Positions 1-8,949 of a DNA stretch of 64,000 nt are shown here, piece after piece. This stretch comes from Streptomyces sp. NBC_01775. Its GTDB lineage: Bacteria > Actinomycetota > Actinomycetes > Streptomycetales > Streptomycetaceae. The stretch covers positions 5,766,001-5,830,000 of the forward strand of contig NZ_CP109104.1 of assembly GCF_035917675.1 (NCBI RefSeq). Reading direction: 5' to 3'. Each line of letters begins with the position of its first letter. Position 1 is the first letter of the stretch. A program made the position numbers and the translations under genes. Under the pieces are notes generated by a model, which made no database searches, was not told the DNA's origin, and was given only the letters and a program-made list of their open reading frames with translations.

Positions 1-2754
1 AGCGCGGCAGGGAAGGCGACCGAGCCCGGCGCCGGCACGAGTGCCGGGACCGAACAGCCGGAAACGGGGCCCGTACCGGGGCCGGGGCGGCTGCGTGCCG
101 ACCGGCCGCGGCTGGCCGTCATCGTGGGGAACTCCATCACCGGCGACTCCCGCGTCCAGAAGACCGCCGTCGCCGCGGCGCGGGCGGGCTGGGACGTGAC
201 GCTGGTGGGCCGCAGCCCCTCCAAGCGCCGCGAGCAGTCCGTGCTGGGCCCGGTCACCGTGCTCAAGGTGCCCGTCAACTCGCACATGCGCACGATCGCC
301 GGTGCCGCGCGCCGCCGCCCGCGCCTGCGCAACCAGCTCACCCAGTGGGGCCTGCCGGACGAAGGCGCCTGGCTGCGCGTCCGCTCCTCGCACGCCGCGT
401 GGGTGCGCGAGCACACGGCCCGCATCGGCTGGCTCGAACAGGCGGCGGACGACCCGCGTGCCGCGCTCGCCAAGAAGGCGCTCAAGAGCTGGGTTCGGCT
501 GCGCCGGTACGCCCACAAGGGCCGCGGCAAGCTCTACCACTGGGAGCGCCGCCGCACCGAGGGCCCCATCGAGCCGCGCGCCGACTGGCGCGCCGACTGG
601 CCCGAACTGGTCGACCTCGACCTGGCGTTCGGCCCCGTCATCGAGGAGATCGAGCCGGACGTCATCCACGCCAACGACGTCACCATGATCGCGGTGGGTG
701 CGCGCAGCGCGGCCCGGCTGCGGGCCCGTGGCCGGCACACCTCCTGGCTCTACGACGCGCACGAGTACGTGCGCGGCATCGAGTGGCCCGACGCGGTGCG
801 CCGCTCGGCCTTCCCCGGCGTGGAGGAGGCGTTCATCCGGCGGGCCGACGCGGTGGTCACCGTCTCGGGTGAACTCGCCGGCATCCTGCGCGAGGCCTAC
901 GCGCTGCCCGAGGAGCCGCTGGTCGTCGCCAACGCGCCCGTGCGCGAGGCCGTCAGCGCCTCGGCGGGCGAGCGGGCCTCCGTACGCGACGCGTGCGAAC
1001 TCGGCCCCGATGTGCCGCTGCTGGTGTACGCCGGATGGATCGGGCCCGAGCGGGGCCTGGCCACCGCCGTGGAGGGCCTGGCCGAACTCCCGCACGCGCA
1101 TCTGGCCCTGGTGGCGGGGCCCAAGCCGAACGCCACCCTCCAGGGGCTGCTCGCGCGGGCCGAGGAGCTGGGCGTGCGCGAGCGGGTGCATGTGGTGCCG
1201 TACGTGCCGCAGGAACAGGTGCCCGACTACCTTTCCTCGGCCGACCTCGGGCTGATCTGCTTCCGGCACGTGCCCAACTGCGAGATCTCCTTGCCCACCA
1301 AGGCAGCCGAGTACCTGCACGCGGGCCTGCCGATGATCACCAGCTCGGTGCGGACCCTGCGCAACTTCGTCGAGCGCACGGGCGTCGGCGAGGTGTTCGT
1401 CACCGAGGATCCGGAGTCCTTCGTCGCCGCCGTGCAGCGCGGGCTGGCCCGCCGCGGGGAGCTGGCCGCGCGGATCACCGAGCCGCTGCTGCGCGAGCTG
1501 TCCTGGGAGCAGCAGTCGGCCGGACTGCTCGGCCTCTACGAGCGGCTCGCGGGCCCCGGCACGGCGGCGCGGCTCGCCCCCAGCGAGGTGCCCTGGTCGG
1601 TGACCGAGCAGCCCGGCGTGGGCAAGCCCGGTCAGCCGCAGGCCGGCAGCGGGAACGGAACCGGAAACGGCCCGGCATCCGGTGCGCCGCAAGCGCTGCC
1701 CGGATGGCGCTCCCTGGAGGGCACACCCGTGCGCCTCGGCATGGGCTGCGCCAACTCCGCCGGACAGCTGGCGGGGTTCGCGCGGGCCCTGTGCGAGCGC
1801 CGCGAGGACCTGTCGGCCGAGGTCGTGATGCACACCCACGACCAGAGCGTCATCTATCCCGCCGACATCTACGCCGTCGGGGAGCGCACCGGCGACCTGG
1901 GCTTCCAGCTGGACCGGGCCCGGCGCGTCCTGGGCTCGTACACCCACTACCTCGCCGACTCCTTCACCCCCGCGCTCGGCCGACTCAACGGCGGCCACAT
2001 CCAGGACGACCTGCCCTCCTTGCGCGCGGCCGGGATCAAGGTGGCGCTGCTGGCCCACGGCAGCGACGTACGCGACCCCGAGCGGCACATGAGCCGCTAC
2101 GAGCACTCGCACTTCCACGCCGCCGACGAGGCCATCTTGTCGGCGCTCGCGAAGAAGAGCGCCCGCAACAGGCGCGTCGCCGCCAAGAGCGGGCTGCCCC
2201 AGTTCGTGACGACGCCGGACCTGCTGGACGACCTGCCGGGGGCGCGCTGGGCGCCGCTGGTGGTCGATGTCGAGGGCTGGGCCGGCGAGCGGCCGGCGAT
2301 GGAGCGCAGGCGCCCCGTGGTGGTGCACGCGCCGTCCAAGCGCTGGACGAAGGGCACCGAACGGGTGGTGCCGGTGCTGGAGGAGCTGGAGCGCGCCGGC
2401 GCGATCGAGTTCCGGATGGCGACCGGGGTGCCCTGGGCGCGGGTGCGGGAACTGGTGCTGGAGGCCGACATCGTCATCGACCAGTTCGCCGTCGGCACCT
2501 ACGGGACGTTCGCCTGCGAGGGCATGGCGGCGGGGCGGCCCGTCGTCGCCTTCCTGGACGAGCGGGTCCACCAGAACGTCGGCATCCGGCCCCCCGTCGT
2601 CAACGCCACACCCGGCACTTTGCATTCGGCGCTGGAATCCCTGCTGGACGACCGTGAATTCGCGATCCGTACCGCAAGGGAATCCGTTGAATATGTGCGC
2701 ACCTATCACGACGGCACCTATACGGCGGGTGTGCTGGAAGGATTTCTGAGCTGA
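1..2754 (+). CDS. Double-domain glycosyltransferase, 5' end outside window
   Basis: The frame is open from base 1 with no stop, so this is a 5'-truncated gene of at least 917 codons. A GTG at 124 is possible, but it would cut off the first strand of the N-terminal fold (RPRLAVI lies just upstream, as in the next gene), so the true start is probably outside the window. Two GT-B glycosyltransferase units are fused. The first is GT4-like (YDAHEY, a V-PYVPQEQVPDYLSSADLG segment, then a conserved E in EISLPTKAAEYLHAG). After a Gly/Pro linker near base 1620 comes a second unit (HGSDVRDPERH; DQFAVGTYGTFACEGMAAGRP). No signal peptide is visible, so it is likely cytoplasmic. It is a paralogue of the next gene, same strand. 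The likely role is assembly of a cell-surface glycan; donor and acceptor are unknown. Confidence 0.85.
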   Translation, partial: SAAGKATEPGAGTSAGTEQPETGPVPGPGRLRADRPRLAVIVGNSITGDSRVQKTAVAAARAGWDVTLVGRSPSKRREQSVLGPVTVLKVPVNSHMRTIAGAARRRPRLRNQLTQWGLPDEGAWLRVRSSHAAWVREHTARIGWLEQAADDPRAALAKKALKSWVRLRRYAHKGRGKLYHWERRRTEGPIEPRADWRADWPELVDLDLAFGPVIEEIEPDVIHANDVTMIAVGARSAARLRARGRHTSWLYDAHEYVRGIEWPDAVRRSAFPGVEEAFIRRADAVVTVSGELAGILREAYALPEEPLVVANAPVREAVSASAGERASVRDACELGPDVPLLVYAGWIGPERGLATAVEGLAELPHAHLALVAGPKPNATLQGLLARAEELGVRERVHVVPYVPQEQVPDYLSSADLGLICFRHVPNCEISLPTKAAEYLHAGLPMITSSVRTLRNFVERTGVGEVFVTEDPESFVAAVQRGLARRGELAARITEPLLRELSWEQQSAGLLGLYERLAGPGTAARLAPSEVPWSVTEQPGVGKPGQPQAGSGNGTGNGPASGAPQALPGWRSLEGTPVRLGMGCANSAGQLAGFARALCERREDLSAEVVMHTHDQSVIYPADIYAVGERTGDLGFQLDRARRVLGSYTHYLADSFTPALGRLNGGHIQDDLPSLRAAGIKVALLAHGSDVRDPERHMSRYEHSHFHAADEAILSALAKKSARNRRVAAKSGLPQFVTTPDLLDDLPGARWAPLVVDVEGWAGERPAMERRRPVVVHAPSKRWTKGTERVVPVLEELERAGAIEFRMATGVPWARVRELVLEADIVIDQFAVGTYGTFACEGMAAGRPVVAFLDERVHQNVGIRPPVVNATPGTLHSALESLLDDREFAIRTARESVEYVRTYHDGTYTAGVLEGFLS

Positions 2755-2779
2755 GCGACGGATTTATGAGCCTGAGCGG
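2740..2779. repeat. Imperfect 20-bp tandem duplication over a stop codon
   Basis: Two imperfect 20-base copies (2740-2759 and 2760-2779) begin eight to twelve bases before the stop of the first glycosyltransferase gene. The first copy contains the stop codon. Confidence 0.5.
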
Positions 2780-2894
2780 AGGTGTCGGCGGAGGCGTTCC
2801 TTCCGCTGCCCTGCCCCGCGTGCCAAGGTGATTTCTCCAGAATGAGTCAGTGGCGCGGACAGCGGGCCGCGCGGCGAGTCCAGGAGATTTCCCC

Positions 2895-5606
2895 ATGGCG
2901 AATTCCGTCACCCGTCCGCGCCTGGCCGTCATCAGCTCAGGCGGAGTCAGCGGGGATTCCCGCGCGGAGAAGACCGCGGCAGCCGCGGCGCGCGCCGGAT
3001 GGGACGTCACCCTCATCGGCCGCTCGGCCTCCACCCGGCGTGAGACCCACACCCGCGGCGGGGTCACCGTCATCAGGGTGCCGGTCGCCGCCGACATGCA
3101 GGAGCGCTCCTGGGCGCGCCGCACCCCGCGCGGACCGCGCGCCCGGCTCGCTCACTGGGGCCTGCCCGACGACCGCGCGCTGGCTCGCGCCCGCTCCGCA
3201 CACGCCGCCTGGGTGCGCGAGCGCACCGCGCTGGTCGGCTGGCTCGGCGGATCCCCGGGCGACCCCGCCAACCCCGCGGCGCGGGTGCGGGCACAGGCGC
3301 TCAAAGGCTGGGTACGGCTGCGCAGACAGGCACACCAGGGCCGGGTGAGGCTCTACCGCATGGAGCGCGCACGCGGGGCGGCGGCGGTGCCCGGACCCGT
3401 CGGTGACTGGCGTGCGGACTGGCCCGCGCTGCTGGACTGGGACCTGGCGTTCGGCCCCGTCATCGAGGAGGTCGGGCCCGACGTCATCCACGCGGGAGGT
3501 GTCACCACCATCGCCGTGGGCGCGCGCAGCGCGGCCCGCCTGCGGGCCCGCGGCCTGCGGACCGCGTGGCTCTACGACGCGCACGAGCACGTGGCCGGGG
3601 TCCTGTGGCCGGACCGGGCGCGGGCCAGCGCCTGCCCGGCCGTGGAGGAGGAGTTCATCGGCAGGGCCGACGCGGTGACCGCCACCTCGGGCGGCCTGGC
3701 CCGCCTGCTGCAAGAGCGCTACGGGCTGTCCCGTACGCCCCTCACCGTCGGCGACGCGCCGGTGGCCCAGGCCGCGCGGGTCGCGCGCGCTGACCGGGAC
3801 GGGCCCTCGGTGCGTGCGGTCTGCGGGCTGGAGCCCGAGGTTCCGCTGCTCGTGCACACCGGCAGGATCGCCCCCGACCGGGGCCTGACGACCGCGGTGG
3901 AGGCGCTCACCGAACTCCCCGGGACGCACCTGGCGCTGGTCTTCGACGGCGAACGCGGCCCGGACCTGCGGGCCGTGCTCGACAGCGCGGCGCGCGCCGG
4001 GGTGCGCGAGCGCGTGCATGTGCTGCCGTACGTGCCGCAGGCCCAGGTGCCCGGCTATCTCGCCTCAGCGGACCTGGGCCTGGTGTGCCGGCGCGCGACG
4101 CCGGACGGGGAGGTGGCGCTGCCCGCGAAGGTCGGCGAGTACCTGCATGCCGGACTGCCCGTGGTCACCACCGAAGTGCGGGCCGTACGGGCGCTCGTGC
4201 ACCGGCACGGCGTCGGCACCGTCTGCCCCGCCGGGGACGCGCCGGCGCTGGCCGAGGCGGTCCGCGACGCACTGGAGCACCGGGGGGCGCTCGCACGGAA
4301 CATCAGCGCCGCCCTCTTGGAAGAGCTGTCCTGGGAGCGGCAGTCGGCCGGGCTGCTGGAGCTGTACGCGACACTCGCCGGGCTGCCCACCGTGCCGGAG
4401 GACGGCAGTGGCCACGCGGCTCGGACCGGGGACGACCGCCCGGTCCTCACGCCCCGCGACCTGCCCTGGCCCGGCACCGGAAAGCGCGAGCGTCCCCGCA
4501 AGGCCGACCCGGAGGCCGGGATCTCGGTGCCCGACTGGCGGCCCGTCCCGCCCCAGGGCCAGCCGGGACAGCCGCGCGTACGGCTCGGCCTGGGCTGCGC
4601 CAACTACGCGGGCCAGCTGTCCGGGTTCGCCCGCGCCGTGTGCCGGGCCAGGTCCGACGTGGCGGCCGAGGTGACGATGCACACCACCGCCAGCCCGCTG
4701 ACCGGATACCCGGCCAACGTCCGCATCCCCCGCGGCCAGCTGGGCGGGCGCGAGGTCAAGCTCGACCGCGTGAACAGGGTGCTCGGCGCCTATACGCACT
4801 ACCTCGCGGACGCCTTCACCCCCGCGTTCGGATGGCTGAACGGACAGCACATCGAGGACGATCTGCCCGCGCTGCGCGGCGCCGGGATCGAGGTGGCGCT
4901 CCTGGCGCACGGCAGTGATGTGCGCGACCCCGAGCGCCACATGGAGCGCTACGCGCACTCCCTCTTCCACGCGGCGCCCGAGGACGTCCTGGCCGTACTG
5001 ATCCGCAACAGCGCGCGCAACCGGAGGGTGGCGGCCGAGAGCGGACTGCCGCTGTTCGCGACCACGCCCGACCTGCTGGACGACCTGCCGGGCGCGAGCT
5101 GGGCCCCGCTGGTGGTCGACGTCGAGGGCTGGGCCTGCGAGCGGCCCGTGATGGAGCGCGAGCGGCCCGTCGTCGTGCACGCGCCCTCCAGGCGCTGGAC
5201 CAAGGGCACCGAGCGGGTGATGCCGGTGCTGGAGGAGCTGGACCGCAGCGGCGCCATCGAATTCCGGCTGGCGGAGGGGATGCCGTGGTCGGTGATGCGG
5301 AAGCTGGTCAAGGACGCGGACATCGTCGTCGACCAGTTCGCCATCGGGACCTATGGGACGTTCGCCTGCGAGGGCATGGCGGCGGGCAAACCGGTCGTGG
5401 CGTTCACGGACGAGCGCGTGCACAAGGCCGTCGGCGCCGTCCCGCCCATCGTCAACGCGACCCCGGACACGCTCCGTACGGCGCTGGAATCCCTGCTGGA
5501 CGACCGCGCCCTGGCGGCCCGTACGGGGGAGGAGTCGGTGGCGTACGTACGGACCTATCACGACGGGCGCTACACGGCCGGCGTGCTCGACGGCTTCTTG
5601 AGCTGA
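2895..5606 (+). CDS. Double-domain glycosyltransferase, paralogue of upstream gene
   Basis: This protein of 903 residues starts at ATG 2895, preceded by AGGAG at 2882-2886 with eight bases of spacing. A GTG 45 bases upstream has no such site. It has the same architecture as the preceding gene: an N-terminal GT4-like GT-B unit (roughly residues 1-480), a Pro/Gly/charged linker, and a second GT-B-like unit with HGSDVRDPERH and DQFAIGTYGTFACEGMAAGKP. The two proteins align along their whole length, so they arose by tandem duplication. Both end in the same residues, GFLS. Expected activity is transfer of nucleotide-sugar-derived residues to a surface polymer in the cytoplasm. The exact linkage cannot be told from sequence. 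Confidence 0.88.
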   Translation: MANSVTRPRLAVISSGGVSGDSRAEKTAAAAARAGWDVTLIGRSASTRRETHTRGGVTVIRVPVAADMQERSWARRTPRGPRARLAHWGLPDDRALARARSAHAAWVRERTALVGWLGGSPGDPANPAARVRAQALKGWVRLRRQAHQGRVRLYRMERARGAAAVPGPVGDWRADWPALLDWDLAFGPVIEEVGPDVIHAGGVTTIAVGARSAARLRARGLRTAWLYDAHEHVAGVLWPDRARASACPAVEEEFIGRADAVTATSGGLARLLQERYGLSRTPLTVGDAPVAQAARVARADRDGPSVRAVCGLEPEVPLLVHTGRIAPDRGLTTAVEALTELPGTHLALVFDGERGPDLRAVLDSAARAGVRERVHVLPYVPQAQVPGYLASADLGLVCRRATPDGEVALPAKVGEYLHAGLPVVTTEVRAVRALVHRHGVGTVCPAGDAPALAEAVRDALEHRGALARNISAALLEELSWERQSAGLLELYATLAGLPTVPEDGSGHAARTGDDRPVLTPRDLPWPGTGKRERPRKADPEAGISVPDWRPVPPQGQPGQPRVRLGLGCANYAGQLSGFARAVCRARSDVAAEVTMHTTASPLTGYPANVRIPRGQLGGREVKLDRVNRVLGAYTHYLADAFTPAFGWLNGQHIEDDLPALRGAGIEVALLAHGSDVRDPERHMERYAHSLFHAAPEDVLAVLIRNSARNRRVAAESGLPLFATTPDLLDDLPGASWAPLVVDVEGWACERPVMERERPVVVHAPSRRWTKGTERVMPVLEELDRSGAIEFRLAEGMPWSVMRKLVKDADIVVDQFAIGTYGTFACEGMAAGKPVVAFTDERVHKAVGAVPPIVNATPDTLRTALESLLDDRALAARTGEESVAYVRTYHDGRYTAGVLDGFLS

Positions 5607-5690
5607 GGCGGCTTCTTGAGTTGCGGCGGCTTCTTGAGTTGCGGCGGCTTCCTGAGCCGAGGCAGCTTCCTGGGCTGAGGCGGCTTCCCG
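5592..5690. repeat. 18-bp minisatellite running out of a gene's 3' end
   Basis: There are five 18-base copies (5592-5609, 5610-5627, 5628-5645, 5646-5663, 5664-5681) plus a partial sixth. Copy 1 encodes the last residues GFLS and the stop codon of the upstream gene; later copies lie in non-coding DNA. The rest of the gap up to 5912 holds no gene that I can support. It has a purine-rich stretch (5893-5905) that serves as ribosome binding site for the next gene. Confidence 0.9.
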
Positions 5691-5912
5691 CACCGACCGG
5701 GGCCCGCCTTCCGGGCCGCCTCGAATTCCCGTGGGCGGAAACACGGGCGCGAAACACGGGTGCGGTGGTGAAAAGGCGTGCTGGATTCCCTTGCACTGTC
5801 GCCCGGGTTCCGCATCACCTCAAAGGCTCAATGGGTGAATAAGTCTTCTCGGCAGTACGGGCTCCACAAGGCGCGGATAGGCTCTTTCAGGGGCGAGAGA
5901 AAGGGGTGGCCC

Positions 5913-7799
5913 GTGGAGTTCGACACCGACCCCGAGGCCTTCGAAGCCGATCCGCCGGATATGCCGTCCGGCGGAAAGCGAGGCCGCATTGTGATGCTCG
6001 TGTGCAACGGAGTGGTCGCCGACTCCCGGGTGCAGAAGACCGCGCGCTCGGCGGCCGAGGCCGGGTGGGAGGTGACCTTGCTGGGCATGGCGCCCAACGG
6101 GAGGTCCACCTCCTGGCGCATCGGAGGGGCCGAGGTCCGGCTGCTGGCGGTGCCCACGCCGCTCGCCCATCCGCCGCGCGAGTCCCGCCGCCCCCTGCTG
6201 ACCAGGCCGCTGGCCTACAAGCCGGGCACGACGGCCGGATACCGGCTCCAGCGGGTCAAGGCGTGGCGCGACGAACTGCACACGCGCCGGGCCGCCCTCG
6301 TGGCCGCGGCAGCCCCCACCCCCACACCGTCCGCCCCGCACGCCGAGCCCGGCGCGGACAGCGAACCCGGCCCGCAGGCCGCGCCCGGCAGCCCTCCCGC
6401 CGGCGCCCCGGGCGGCACCCCGGGCGGCACCCCGGGGCGGGTCTACGGCACCGCCCGGCTGGCGCTCCCCCGTGCGGCGGCGCGGCTCGCGAACGGGTGG
6501 GTGCGCTTCCGCAAGCGGCAGCTCGACGAGGGCCTCAAGGCGCGCGGCTCCGGCACCCTGCTGGACCGGGCGGGGGTCGCGTTCTGGCAGCGCGCCATGG
6601 GTGACCGGGCCTGGCGCAGGCTGTGGCCGAGCCTCTACGACTTCGAGCTGGCCTACGGGCCGGTCGTGGACGAGCTGCGCCCCGACCTCATCCACGCCAA
6701 CGACTTCCGGATGCTGGGCGTCGGGGCGCGCGCCAAGACCCGAGCGCTGGCCGCGGGCCGGCCCGTGAAGCTGGTGTGGGACGCGCACGAGTTCCTGCCC
6801 GGGGTGCGGCCCTGGCTGGATGACGCGCGCTGGCTGCCCGCGCACATCGCGCACGAGCGCGAGTACGCGCCCTGCGCCGACGCGGCCGTCACCGTCTCCG
6901 ACACGCTGGCCACCCTCCTGCGCGACACCCACGGGCTGCCCCGCGATCCCACCGTCGTCCTCAACGCCCCCGACGCCCACAGCACCGGGCGCTTCTCGCC
7001 GGAGGAGGACGGGGAGGTCCCCAGCCTGCGCGAGCTGTGCGGCATCGGCCCCGGCACCCCCCTCGTCGTCTACAGCGGCGGCGCCGCACCCCAGCGGGGG
7101 CTGGCCACCATGGTCGAGGCGCTGCCCTCGCTGCCCGGCGTGCACACCGCGCTGGTCGTCAACCGGCCCGGGTCCTGGTACGTGCGGCAGCTGCGCGAGC
7201 GGGCCGCCGCGCTCGGCGCCGGGGACCGGCTGCACGTCCTGCCGTACGTGCCCTACCGGCAGGTCGTCCCCTTCCTGTCGGAGGCGGACGCCGGCGCGAT
7301 CCCCATCCACCACTGGACCAACCACGAGATCGCCCTGATCACCAAGTTCTTCGAGTACGCGCACGCCCGGCTGCCGCTGGTGGTCAGCGACGTGCGCACC
7401 ATGGCCGCCACCACCCGTGAGACCGGCCAGGGCGAGGTCTTCCGAGCGGAGGACACCGCCGACTACGTGCGCGCAATACAGGCCGTGCTCGCCGACCCCG
7501 GCCGCTACCGCGCGGCGTACGAGGCGCCGGGACTCCTGGAGCGCTGGACCTGGGAGACACAGGCCCGAAGGCTCGACGAGGTCTACAGCGGGCTGCTGCG
7601 CGCCGCACCCCAGCAGGAACCGGACCAACGGGATCACCCAGAAGGAGACGGGAATGCGGATCTGTGTGGTGGCGCTCGGGAAGATCGGGCTGCCGCTGGC
7701 CGTGCAGTTCGCGGCCAAGGGGCACCGGGTGACGGGAGCCGACGTGAACCCGCGCGTGGTCGCGAGCGTCAACGACGGGGTGACGCCCTTCCCGGGTGA
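5913..7799 (+). CDS. GT4-family glycosyltransferase, single catalytic module
   Basis: I chose GTG 5913 because GAGAAAGGGG lies just upstream; the open frame continues to 5778 and an ATG at 5961 is also possible. The protein (about 628 residues) matches the first module of the two preceding enzymes: CNGVVADSRVQKTARSAA at the N terminus, DLIHANDFRMLG, WDAHEFLPG, then a GT-B C-terminal half (LPYVPYRQVVPFLSEAD, NHEIALITKFFEYAHARLP). It differs by an Ala/Pro/Gly-rich insertion of about 60 residues (bases 6300-6440). The catalytic part ends near base 7610. The remaining roughly 49 codons run inside the next gene in another frame, an unusually long overlap, so the natural stop may differ in relatives. 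Probable role: surface glycan assembly with its neighbours. Confidence 0.8.
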   Translation: MEFDTDPEAFEADPPDMPSGGKRGRIVMLVCNGVVADSRVQKTARSAAEAGWEVTLLGMAPNGRSTSWRIGGAEVRLLAVPTPLAHPPRESRRPLLTRPLAYKPGTTAGYRLQRVKAWRDELHTRRAALVAAAAPTPTPSAPHAEPGADSEPGPQAAPGSPPAGAPGGTPGGTPGRVYGTARLALPRAAARLANGWVRFRKRQLDEGLKARGSGTLLDRAGVAFWQRAMGDRAWRRLWPSLYDFELAYGPVVDELRPDLIHANDFRMLGVGARAKTRALAAGRPVKLVWDAHEFLPGVRPWLDDARWLPAHIAHEREYAPCADAAVTVSDTLATLLRDTHGLPRDPTVVLNAPDAHSTGRFSPEEDGEVPSLRELCGIGPGTPLVVYSGGAAPQRGLATMVEALPSLPGVHTALVVNRPGSWYVRQLRERAAALGAGDRLHVLPYVPYRQVVPFLSEADAGAIPIHHWTNHEIALITKFFEYAHARLPLVVSDVRTMAATTRETGQGEVFRAEDTADYVRAIQAVLADPGRYRAAYEAPGLLERWTWETQARRLDEVYSGLLRAAPQQEPDQRDHPEGDGNADLCGGAREDRAAAGRAVRGQGAPGDGSRREPARGRERQRRGDALPG

Positions 7800-8949
7800 G
7801 GCGGGCCTGGACGAGCGGCTTCGTGAGGCGGTCTCGGCCGGGCGGCTGTCCGCGACCACCGACACGACCGAGGCCGTCTCGCGCGCGGAGGCCGTGGTGC
7901 TGGTCGTCCCGCTGTTCGTGGACGAGCGCGGCGCCCCCGACTTCGGCTGGCTGGACGGCGCCACCCGTGCCGTCGCCGCCGGGATGCGCCCCGGCACCCT
8001 CGTCAGCTACGAGACGACCCTGCCCGTGGGCACCACCCGCGAGCGCTGGGCGCCCCTGCTGGAGGAGGGCTCGGGGCTGGCGGCCGAGCGGGACTTCTCC
8101 CTCGTCTTCAGCCCCGAACGGGTGCTGACCGGGCGGGTGTTCGCGGACCTGCGCCGCTACCCCAAGCTCGTCGGCGGCATCGGCCCGGCCTCCGCCAAGG
8201 ACGGGGTGCGCTTCTATGAGTCGGTGCTCGACTTCGACGTGCGCGAGGACCTGCCGCGCCCCAACGGCGTGTGGGACCTGGGCTCGGCGGAGGCGGCCGA
8301 GCTGGCCAAGCTGGCGGAGACCACCTACCGCGACGTGAACATCGCGCTCGCCAACCAGTTCGCCCGCTTCGCCGACCGGGCCGGTGTCGACGTCGAGGCC
8401 GTCATCGACGCCTGCAACACCCAGCCCTACAGCCACATCCACCGCCCCGGCATCGCCGTCGGCGGGCACTGCATCCCCGTCTATCCGCGCATGTACCTGT
8501 GGAACGACCCCGAGGCGGCCGTCGTGCGCAGCGCGCGCGAGACCAACGAGGGCATGCCCGACCACGCCGTCGAACTCCTCGCGGACGCCTACGGCGACCT
8601 GATGGGCGCCGAGGTGCTGGTGCTGGGCGCCGCCTACCGGGGCGGGGTGAAGGAGACCGCGTTCTCCGGGGTCTTCCCCACGGTCGCCGCGCTGCGCGAG
8701 CGGGGCGCCCGGCCGTATGTGTCCGATCCGATGTACGAGCCGGGCGAGCTGGCCGACCTGGGGCTGACCCCGCACACGGACCAGCCGGTGACCGCCGCCG
8801 TCGTCCAGGCCGACCACGCCGCCTACCGGGAACTGGCCGCCGACCACCTGCCGCACGTCCGGGTCCTGGTGGACGGCCGCCGCGTCACCGACCCCGCGCT
8901 GTGGGCCGGGGTACGGCGCCTGGTGATCGGGAACGGAGCGCTGCGATGA
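7654..8949 (+). CDS. UDP-sugar acid dehydrogenase (WecC/UDP-ManNAc or UDP-Glc DH type)
   Basis: The protein of 431 residues starts at ATG 7654, after GAAGGAGA at 7641-7648. It is an NAD-dependent nucleotide-sugar dehydrogenase that oxidises a sugar C6 alcohol to a uronic acid in two steps. Visible are the N-terminal dinucleotide fold (VVALGKIGLPLA, residues 5-16), the conserved ELAKLAETTYRDVNIA helix with Lys219, and the active-site loop GGHCIPVYP with the catalytic thiol Cys273. The C-terminal third is the UDP-sugar binding domain. The closest family is the UDP-N-acetylmannosaminuronate/UDP-glucuronate group; the substrate cannot be assigned from motifs. The next gene starts inside its stop codon, so the two are translationally coupled. 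It probably supplies an acidic sugar to the polymer made by the surrounding transferases. Confidence 0.85.
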   Translation: MRICVVALGKIGLPLAVQFAAKGHRVTGADVNPRVVASVNDGVTPFPGEAGLDERLREAVSAGRLSATTDTTEAVSRAEAVVLVVPLFVDERGAPDFGWLDGATRAVAAGMRPGTLVSYETTLPVGTTRERWAPLLEEGSGLAAERDFSLVFSPERVLTGRVFADLRRYPKLVGGIGPASAKDGVRFYESVLDFDVREDLPRPNGVWDLGSAEAAELAKLAETTYRDVNIALANQFARFADRAGVDVEAVIDACNTQPYSHIHRPGIAVGGHCIPVYPRMYLWNDPEAAVVRSARETNEGMPDHAVELLADAYGDLMGAEVLVLGAAYRGGVKETAFSGVFPTVAALRERGARPYVSDPMYEPGELADLGLTPHTDQPVTAAVVQADHAAYRELAADHLPHVRVLVDGRRVTDPALWAGVRRLVIGNGALR

